Shown: positions 6,790 through 11,228 of the stretch, one piece after another
Layout of the letters: every line of letters begins with the position of its first letter
How positions within the stretch are numbered: the first letter of the stretch is position 1
NCBI GenBank assembly: GCA_009920585.1
Contig: RFZT01000051.1
Location: forward strand, 1 to 11,228
Length of the DNA stretch: 11,228 nt
From: a bacterium
GTDB lineage: Bacteria > Verrucomicrobiota > Verrucomicrobiia > Chthoniobacterales > Terrimicrobiaceae
Direction of reading: 5' to 3'
Translations under genes and position numbers: made by a program
The notes under the pieces: generated by a model
Databases searched by the model: none
Seen by the model: only the letters and a program-made list of their open reading frames with translations
What the model was told of the DNA's origin: nothing

Positions 6790-6849
6790 ACCCACAAAAT
6801 TCCGTGAAGAACCCGTAGGGCTCACACCCACAAAATTCCGTGAAGAACC
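6790..6849. repeat. 24-bp direct repeat, two copies, probable insertion-sequence end
   Basis: A perfect 24-bp sequence (starting ACCCACAAAATTCC, ending GTGAAGAACC) occurs at 6790-6813 and 6826-6849 with 12 bases between. Read on the minus strand it begins GGTTCTTCACGG, the style of terminus seen in ISL3-group elements, and it lies just after the transposase C-terminal remnant. Two copies in the same orientation suggest two successive insertions or duplication of the right end. Confidence 0.6.
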
Positions 6850-6903
6850 TCCCCTGACTTCCTACCCTCCAGCGAGAAATGCGGTCTGTGGTTGTGGTAT
6901 TTT

Positions 6904-8349
6904 TCACGGTGTTCCGCGCTTGGGACCTTCGCCTCCAGATCTTCCTTCCAGTGAAAACCAATCAAGCCGGGCTACTTCCTCATTGCTTTCTGATCTAACG
7001 ACCAAACAAAGACTTTTTGTTCCGCGTTTCGACGCCAGTGAACATGTGAATGTTTTATACTGATCCCATCCACCTGTATTGCGGATTTCAAATTTTCCCA
7101 GCAAGGGACCTTCGGGGCCGTCTTCGCGCACTTCAACAAGGCCCTCGGAGTCGCTACCGCTCGCAAGGGACAGCTTCATGGTGGCTCCCTCCGGAAAATT
7201 ATGAATGCGCGGGTAATATAATTCACTGTCGGCTTTCAGACCGCGCATTTCAAAGCCGCCGACTGGACACTCCCGTTTCTCGGCCCGAACAGATTTGAAG
7301 TAGTTCTCCGCCTCGATGCGCGCGCACGCGGCATCGTATTGCCCGACACCAAGTGCATCGATGTGTATCGGAGCCATCGTCCCGTCGTCCATGAAGTGGA
7401 GATAGGTCAGGATCGATGCCCGGTAAAAGCCCGTATATCCCGGCTGGCTTTCATCGTTGGTCACATAATACCACTGGTTATTGAACTCAAAGAAATTGCC
7501 GTGTCGGTCAACCCAGATATGACCTTTGCGAAATGCCGGGTCGATCAGCGAGGGCTTGATCACGGACCCTTTAAACTTGTAAGGGCCGTAGACAGAGTCG
7601 GAGGTCGCATAAAAACTGCTCCACGACAGATAATAGATTCCATTCCTTTTATGCAGCGACGGTTTGTCATCCGTCCTTCCCTCGCCATACGGACCGTAGT
7701 TGCGATCAATCTCAATCAAACGCGGCTTCTCGGCGAACGAGATCATGTCTTCATTCAGGCGCGCGATGTAGTAATCCCAAGTTCCGAACACCATGTAGAA
7801 CTCCCCGTCATCATCCTTTAGGATGTCCGGGTCGTGAATAGAGGTCGGAAGCGAATTCGCCGGAACCAGAGCCTTGCCCAAGGGGTCACGCCATGGGCCG
7901 GCTACCGAGTCGGCCACTGCGACACCGATTTCAGCCCCGCCGACGGAAAAATAAAAATAGCATTTCCCGTTGCGGAATGCGCCGAAGGGCGCCCAACAAT
8001 TATTGAATGGGCGCTTCAAATAGGTATTTTTTGGATCTAGCTTGCTCTCCAACTTCCAGTCAACGAGATTTTCTGATGACCAGACCCACCAGTCGTTCAT
8101 CACGAATGTCGTGTTCGCCGGCGAGTCATCGTGCCCGGCAAACAGATAGACTTTGCCCTCATGGACGACCCCGTGGGAATCGTTCAAGGAAGATCCGAAA
8201 TTATGGTTTAGAGGATTGTTGACCGGGGATTTGTAATACAACGAATCAATTCGAATCGGTTCCTTGTCACGATTCCCAACACCATCCACCTCCGCCATTA
8301 ATCCACTGCAACATGCGAGTAGAAAAAACAAACATTTACTTTTCTTCAT
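6904..8349 (-). CDS. Secreted GH43-like glycoside hydrolase with C-terminal CBM6-like domain
   Basis: This 481-residue protein starts with an export signal (MKKSKCLFFLLACCSGLMAE); LLAC (Cys13) could be a lipobox, otherwise cleavage after MA is likely. Residues about 35-335 look like a five-bladed beta-propeller of glycoside hydrolase family 43: NDSHGVVHEGKVYLF with D57 as candidate base, IHDPDILKDDDGEFYMVFG with D173/D175 in the pKa-modulating region, YGEGRTDDKPSLHKRNGIYY with E223 as candidate acid, and a GHIW histidine (H277). Residues about 344-467 resemble a family 6 carbohydrate-binding module (ARIEAENY, GGWDQYKTFTCSL, ARLDWFSLEG). GH43 enzymes attack arabinose- or xylose-containing polysaccharides; the exact linkage cannot be assigned. 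It stands alone with no transporter or regulator beside it. A weak Shine-Dalgarno sequence precedes the ATG. Catalytic residues are proposed from motif position only. Confidence 0.82.
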   Translation of the reverse strand: MKKSKCLFFLLACCSGLMAEVDGVGNRDKEPIRIDSLYYKSPVNNPLNHNFGSSLNDSHGVVHEGKVYLFAGHDDSPANTTFVMNDWWVWSSENLVDWKLESKLDPKNTYLKRPFNNCWAPFGAFRNGKCYFYFSVGGAEIGVAVADSVAGPWRDPLGKALVPANSLPTSIHDPDILKDDDGEFYMVFGTWDYYIARLNEDMISFAEKPRLIEIDRNYGPYGEGRTDDKPSLHKRNGIYYLSWSSFYATSDSVYGPYKFKGSVIKPSLIDPAFRKGHIWVDRHGNFFEFNNQWYYVTNDESQPGYTGFYRASILTYLHFMDDGTMAPIHIDALGVGQYDAACARIEAENYFKSVRAEKRECPVGGFEMRGLKADSELYYPRIHNFPEGATMKLSLASGSDSEGLVEVREDGPEGPLLGKFEIRNTGGWDQYKTFTCSLASKRGTKSLCLVVRSESNEEVARLDWFSLEGRSGGEGPKRGTP

Positions 8350-8480
8350 CAGGCTTCAATGAAGCACAAAATTGATAAAAAATGGCTTCTCTGATTTTCT
8401 GGGCACGCGCCCGTGAGACTGGCCTGATGGAGTGATTTCATGGTGTCTGGAATTTATGGACGGCTCGGAAAAAATGCAAC
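8350..8480 (-). promoter_or_regulatory. Upstream region of the GH43 gene, weak promoter candidate
   Basis: Non-coding leader of the GH43 gene. On the minus strand TTGCAT (8479-8474) and ATAAAT (8457-8452) are spaced 16 bases apart and could serve as -35/-10, giving a leader of about 95 bases. The match is weak and the -35 would lie within 20 bases of the decayed insertion sequence. Confidence 0.2.
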
Positions 8481-8496
8481 CTGGCCATTTGGCCAG
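8481..8496. repeat. Perfect 16-bp palindromic hairpin at the transposon left boundary
   Basis: CTGGCCA TT TGGCCAG: a 7-bp stem with a 2-base loop. It straddles the proposed left end of the IS256-type element. GGCCA also occurs inverted at the proposed right end (9842-9846). Confidence 0.6.
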
Positions 8497-8526
8497 CCGG
8501 TGTAAAGTTTGTTCTGTAATTGGGTT

Positions 8527-8619
8527 CTTCGCGATCTGAGCGCCCCTTCCGGGGGCGGCGGAGCGAAGGCGAGCGTAGCGAGTCGAGCGCAGCCGGCCCC
8601 GGAAGGGGCTTGCGCGAAG
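8527..8619. repeat. Long GC-rich hairpin element
   Basis: GCCCCTTCCGGGG at 8542-8554 pairs perfectly with CCCCGGAAGGGGC at 8597-8609; CTTCGCG at 8527-8533 pairs with CGCGAAG at 8613-8619, extending the stem after a bulge. The 42-base loop is itself repetitive (GCGAGCGTAGCGAGTCGAGC within it). Such structures are typical of dispersed palindromic or REP-like elements. It lies between the proposed left end of the insertion sequence and the transposase start, and in transcribed form would be extremely stable. Confidence 0.8.
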
Positions 8620-8687
8620 TTCGCCGGGGGCTGGCCAGTATGGTTTCCTGTTGGGGTGCAGCAAACACAACCAACAAAAACACACAC

Positions 8688-9805
8688 ATGACCAACCAAA
8701 TTGATTCTCAACTTCTGACAACCGTTTTGCAACTCCTCACCACCGAATGTTCTTCCGGCTTTGCCGAGGGCCTGCGCCTGCTCGTCAACGAGGCCATGGT
8801 CCAGGAACGCTCTGCCGTTCTGCAAGCCCGCCCCTACGAGCGTTGCGAGGATCGCCTGGGGCGTGCCAATGGATTCAAACCCAAAACCCTCGCCTCCCGT
8901 GTCGGCCCCCTCCTGCTCAGTATTCCTCAGGTCCGCGACGGCGTGGATTTTTATCCCAGCGCTCTGTCTCCACCCGCAAAGTCACCAAAATCGTCGAGGA
9001 ACTCTGCGGCCATTCCGTCAGCTCTACCCAGGTCAGCGCCTGCGCCGCCAAGCTCGATCTCGAGCTCCAATCCTGGCGTGATCGCCCTCTGGGAAGCTAT
9101 CCTTACATGATCCTGGACGCCAGATACGAAAAGGTCCGCCAAGGCGGGCAACTTCTGGATTGCGCCGTTCTCATCGCCATCGGGATCGGGCAGGATGGTA
9201 AGCGCTCCGTCCTCGGCGTCAGCGTCGCCCTCAGCGAGGCCGAAGTCCACTGGCGCTCATTCCTCACTTCCCTCCAAGCACGCGGCCTCCATGGCCTCAC
9301 CTTCATCGTCAGCGATGCCCATTGTGGCCTCTCCGCTGCCCGTGCTGCCGTTTTCCCCTCTGTCCCTTGGCAGCGCTGCCAGTTCCATCTCCAGCAGAAC
9401 GCACAGGCTTACGTCCCACGTCTCGACATGCGCGACAGCGTGGCCGCCGACATCCGCTCCATCTTCAACTCTCAGGATCTCGCCTCCGCCCAAGCCCGCC
9501 TCAAAACTCTCGTGGATCTCTACTCCAAATCGGCCCCAAAGCTCTCCGCCTGGATGGAGGGGAATATCCCTCAATGCCTCGCTGTCTTCTCCCTCCCGAC
9601 CGCCCACCAGTGCCGCATGCGCACAAGCAACGCCATCGAACGCGTCAATCAGGAACTCAAACGCAGAACCCGCGTCGCCTCCCTCTTTCCAAACGAAGCC
9701 TCTCTTCTCCGACTCATCTCTGCCCTCCTCTGCGAAATCAGCGAAGAGTGGCTCACCGGAAAAATCTACCTCAACATGAAACCTGCTGACCTGCCCCAAA
9801 AATAA
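8688..9805 (+). pseudogene. IS256-family (Mutator-type) transposase broken by an internal frameshifting deletion
   Basis: The start at 8688 (MTNQIDSQLLTTVLQLLTTE) leads through CEDRLGRANGFKPKTL and RVGPLLLSIPQVRDGVDFYP to SAL at about 8966. The protein then continues in another frame as SVSTRKVTKIVEELCGHSVS to the stop at 9803-9805. Intact IS256 transposases have roughly 20 more residues between FYPSAL and VSTRK (the LxxRSERALKLALAEMYVQG region), so I infer an out-of-frame deletion of about 60 bases. The DDE triad appears retained in the C-terminal part: Asp in ILDARYEK, Asp in VSDAHCGL, Glu in SNAIERVNQE. The total of about 372 codons is short of the usual 390-410. It is a defective element that could move only if an intact copy supplied transposase. 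Confidence 0.88.
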
Positions 9806-9846
9806 TTCTCAACTTTTACAGAATAAAAATTGCGCCGCCTTTGGCC

Positions 9847-9881
9847 AAGTATCAGAGCATGGGGTTATTCATAGAAAGAGG
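9847..9881. other. Short unexplained segment between insertion sequence and HigA stub
   Basis: These 35 bases separate the proposed right end of the IS256-type element from the point where homology to HigA stops. They match neither as far as I can see, and they supply the chance residues and stop codon that close the truncated HigA frame. Confidence 0.4.
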
Positions 9882-9950
9882 TTGGGAAATGCCCATTGGC
9901 ACGAGATAGTCTTCGAGCAGAATTTCACCGGGAGTGATGGCGGGTTTCAT
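9852..9950 (-). pseudogene. higA: HigA-type antitoxin, N-terminal stub
   Basis: From an ATG at 9950-9948 the minus strand reads MKPAITPGEILLEDYLVPMG then ISQ, the conserved beginning of HigA/VapI-type XRE antitoxins (typically MxPxHPGEILLEEYLxPxGIS followed by the helix-turn-helix). After residue 23 the match ends (PLSMNNPML) and the frame stops at 9852. The helix-turn-helix and all later parts are missing, and no HigB toxin gene is nearby. No Shine-Dalgarno sequence is visible, and the CAGATT repeat begins only 15 bases upstream, so the gene has been cut on both sides. It is non-functional. Confidence 0.75.
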
Positions 9951-9964
9951 AGGGGAATTTTCAT

Positions 9965-10045
9965 CCACAGATTTCGCAGATTTTCACAGATTAAAAGTTT
10001 TAAACATTGCTCCAAAACATCTGCGTAAATCTGTGCAATCTGTTG
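9965..10045. repeat. CAGATT-type palindromic repeat, left copy flanking the GxxExxY gene
   Basis: Left arm CCACAGATTTCGCAGA and following bases (9965-9992), right arm CATCTGCGTAAATCTGTG and following (10019-10045). The arms are built of a repeated 'CAGATT' unit (or its complement AATCTG) and can pair as an imperfect hairpin. The copy lies just past the 3' end of the GxxExxY gene and is in the same orientation as the copy at 10423-10495. Confidence 0.8.
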
Positions 10046-10046
10046 A

Positions 10047-10475
10047 TCAATGATTATTTTTTGTCAGGATGAAGCGTTTGTGTTGCAGGGCGGGAGCTCC
10101 GAAGTTGATGAGGAGGCCTTTGGTGAAGCCAGAGGCTTTGAGGTAGTTGATGACTTGGGCTTCTTCGCTTCCGGAGAGGGTTTGCAGGGCTTTCAGTTCG
10201 ACGATTATGTTGCTGAAACAAACGAAGTCTGCGCGGTATACGCTCTGAAGTTCTTTGCCACGGTAGCGGATGATGAAGTCGCACTCACGCTCATACGGGA
10301 TCGAAGAGGCCTGAAACTCCATCTGTAATGCCTCTTGGTAGACGGATTCCAGAAAGCCGTGGCCCAGCTCGGAGTGGACTCGCATGGCTGCACCAATGAT
10401 TGCGTAGGTCGAGGGATCACGGTCCGCAGATTTCGCAGATTTTCGCAGATTGAAATTTAAAGAATCTGTGTCCAT
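10047..10475 (-). CDS. GxxExxY family protein (PD-(D/E)XK nuclease-like)
   Basis: From the ATG at 10475 the protein has 142 residues. The family-defining GxxExxY motif is GFLESVY (40-46), preceded by YAIIGAAMRVHSELGHG. It is followed by a likely nuclease-type core: YRADFV (D83) and IIVELKA (E93, K95), matching the D...ExK pattern of PD-(D/E)XK folds, then AQVINYLKASGFTKGLLINF. The family is widespread, of unknown role, and the nuclease fold is inferred. Translation can be read further upstream to a TTG at 10517 inside purL, but I prefer the ATG. That ATG and residues 1-19 (MDTDSLNFNLRKSAKSADR) are encoded by the repeat that flanks the gene, so the repeat has become part of the coding sequence. 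The gene lies 29 bases after the purL stop on the same strand. Confidence 0.88.
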   Translation of the reverse strand: MDTDSLNFNLRKSAKSADRDPSTYAIIGAAMRVHSELGHGFLESVYQEALQMEFQASSIPYERECDFIIRYRGKELQSVYRADFVCFSNIIVELKALQTLSGSEEAQVINYLKASGFTKGLLINFGAPALQHKRFILTKNNH

Positions 10476-10495
10476 CTGCGTAATCTGTGGATGAC
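10423..10495. repeat. CAGATT-type palindromic repeat, right copy, overlapping the GxxExxY start
   Basis: Left arm TCCGCAGATTTCGCAG and following bases from 10423, right arm ending in TGCGTAATCTGTGGATGA at 10495. It closely matches the copy at 9965-10045 in sequence and orientation, so the gene sits between two direct repeats, each an imperfect palindrome. This copy contains the proposed start codon (10475-10473). Confidence 0.8.
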
Positions 10496-10504
10496 CTTTC
10501 TGGA

Positions 10505-11228
10505 TTACTTCTCCCAACTCATCAGCGAAGGGATGGTTTTTTCGAATGGGGTGCGGAGTTTTTCGAGCGGCCAGGCGAAGGTTTTGCCGGTGGCTTCGAT
10601 GGCGAGGGTAGGGTCTTTGGTGACTTCGCCGAGGCGGGAGTGGGGGACTTTTCGGGATTTGAGGAAATCCTCGGCCTTGGCTGCGTTTTCGGGCGAGACG
10701 GTGATGACGATGCGCGATTGGCTTTCGTTGAAGAGTGCCACGTCGGCGCGGGTGCCGGGGATTTCGGTTTTAGCTCCGAGGTTCCCACCCATGCAGGATT
10801 CCGCGAGGTTGACGGCCAGGCCGCCTTCCGAGCAGTCGTGGGCGCTGCGGATGATACCGTCGCGGATCATGTCGCGGACGGCGTTTTGGACGGCGAGTTC
10901 CTTGGCGTAGTCGAGTTGCGGCGGGGCGCCGGCTTTGCGTCCGTGGACGGCGAGGAGGTAGTGAGAGGCGCCGAGTTCGTCACCGAGTTCGCCGATGAGA
11001 ATGATGATGTCACCTGCGGCTTTGAAGGCTTGGGTGGTGATGTGCTCGGCTTTTTCCACGAGGCCGACCATGCCGACGGTGGGGGTGGGGTCGATGGCTC
11101 CAGCGGGGGATTCGTTGTAAAGACTCACGTTACCGCCGGTGACGGGTGTGTCGAACGCGCGGCAGGCTTCGGCGAGGCCTTCGATGGCTTCGCGGAGTTG
11201 GAGGAAATTTTCGGGTTTGTGGGGATTT
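10505..11228 (-). CDS. purL: Phosphoribosylformylglycinamidine synthase subunit PurL, C-terminal part (runs off right edge)
   Basis: The minus-strand frame is open from the right edge to the TAA at 10507-10505, giving about 240 C-terminal residues. It reads NPHKPENFLQLREAIEGLAE, then RAFDTPVTGGNVSLYNESPA, DPTPTVGMVGLVEKAEH and AHDCSEGGLAVNLAESC, all hallmarks of the second AIRS-type half of FGAM synthase. PurL converts FGAR to FGAM with ATP and ammonia in the fourth step of purine synthesis, in the cytoplasm. The protein ends straight after this domain (SLMSWEK) without a glutamine amidotransferase domain, so it is the small PurL type that works with separate PurQ and PurS; neither is in the window. 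The internal ATG-like start near 11128 is actually a GTG within the domain and not the gene start. Confidence 0.96.
   Translation of the reverse strand, partial: NPHKPENFLQLREAIEGLAEACRAFDTPVTGGNVSLYNESPAGAIDPTPTVGMVGLVEKAEHITTQAFKAAGDIIILIGELGDELGASHYLLAVHGRKAGAPPQLDYAKELAVQNAVRDMIRDGIIRSAHDCSEGGLAVNLAESCMGGNLGAKTEIPGTRADVALFNESQSRIVITVSPENAAKAEDFLKSRKVPHSRLGEVTKDPTLAIEATGKTFAWPLEKLRTPFEKTIPSLMSWEK

Larger units (their letters stand above)
8491..9846 (+). mobile_element. Decayed IS256-family insertion sequence, approximate extent
   Basis: The broken IS256-type transposase is bracketed by sequences that look like imperfect terminal inverted repeats. On the left, GGCCA (8491-8495) is followed 16 bases later by TTCTGTAA (8512-8519). 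On the right the reverse complement shows GGCCA (9846-9842) followed 18 bases later by TTCTGTAA (9823-9816). The resulting length of about 1.36 kb is usual for IS256-type elements. I see no matching 8-9 bp target duplication at these boundaries, so the exact ends are uncertain and the flanks may have been rearranged after insertion. Confidence 0.5.

Noticed and set aside
6790..6849. CRISPR array suggested by repeated 24-bp unit
   Set aside because: Only two copies with a 12-base spacer and no cas genes; the position beside a transposase remnant explains it better as an insertion-sequence end.
8520..8540. GGGTTCTTCGCG as a left terminal repeat partner of the 24-bp ends at 6790-6849
   Set aside because: Only the first several bases agree and it lies inside the hairpin of another element, so the similarity is probably chance.
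8454..8825. Minus-strand frames across the GC-rich hairpin and transposase start
   Set aside because: They translate the palindromic repeat and have no protein-like features.
9257..9799. 180-codon minus-strand frame opposite the transposase
   Set aside because: The Gly/Glu/Asp-rich composition is a typical antisense shadow of the transposase; no motif is seen.

Overview
The window looks like a chromosomal segment of a free-living, moderately GC-rich Gram-negative bacterium. A Verrucomicrobiota-like origin is my best guess, based on the mix of gene families (a stand-alone secreted GH43 enzyme, a GxxExxY gene in its 'CAGATT' repeats, an IS256-type element, and an SDR fragment resembling the rhamnulose-phosphate aldolase/dehydrogenase). 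This is an inference; there is no rRNA or other marker. All intact genes lie on the minus strand. The plus strand carries only broken genes.

Reading left to right: (1) 1-1272 holds a photolyase/cryptochrome-like FAD-binding protein followed, with an ATGA overlap, by the start of a small DUF2256 zinc-ribbon-like protein that is too short to appear as a long ORF and runs off the left edge. (2) 1273-2221 is a non-coding or degenerate stretch. It contains the 3' part of a small two-TM membrane protein gene with no usable start codon, a perfect 15-bp tandem duplication, and a frameshifted plus-strand SDR fragment. (3) 2222-6305 is a compact three-gene operon transcribed leftward: a HipB-like XRE regulator, a HipA-like kinase, and an archaeo-eukaryotic-primase/SF2-helicase protein of the type described in TOTE conflict systems. 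It has a candidate promoter/operator upstream of the regulator. This is the most interesting locus: a toxin-antitoxin kinase pair joined to a nucleic-acid-processing machine, suggesting a regulated defence or persistence module. (4) 6306-6903 is an AT-rich spacer with an imperfect 20-bp repeat, a transposase C-terminal remnant and a duplicated 24-bp sequence that looks like an insertion-sequence end. (5) 6904-8349 encodes a secreted (possibly lipoprotein) GH43-type glycosidase with a C-terminal CBM6-like domain.

(6) 8350-10500 is a mobile-element graveyard: a strong GC-rich hairpin, an IS256-family transposase broken by a frameshifting internal deletion, a 23-residue stub of a HigA antitoxin, and a GxxExxY gene bracketed by two direct copies of an imperfectly palindromic repeat. 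One of these copies supplies the gene's probable start codon. (7) 10505-11228 is the C-terminal part of purL (FGAM synthase), which ends without a glutaminase domain and is therefore the small PurL type that needs PurQ and PurS.

The arrangement suggests a housekeeping gene (purL) followed by an accessory region that has accumulated insertions, with the hipBA-primase/helicase operon as its coherent functional cargo. No tRNA, rRNA or CRISPR array was seen.
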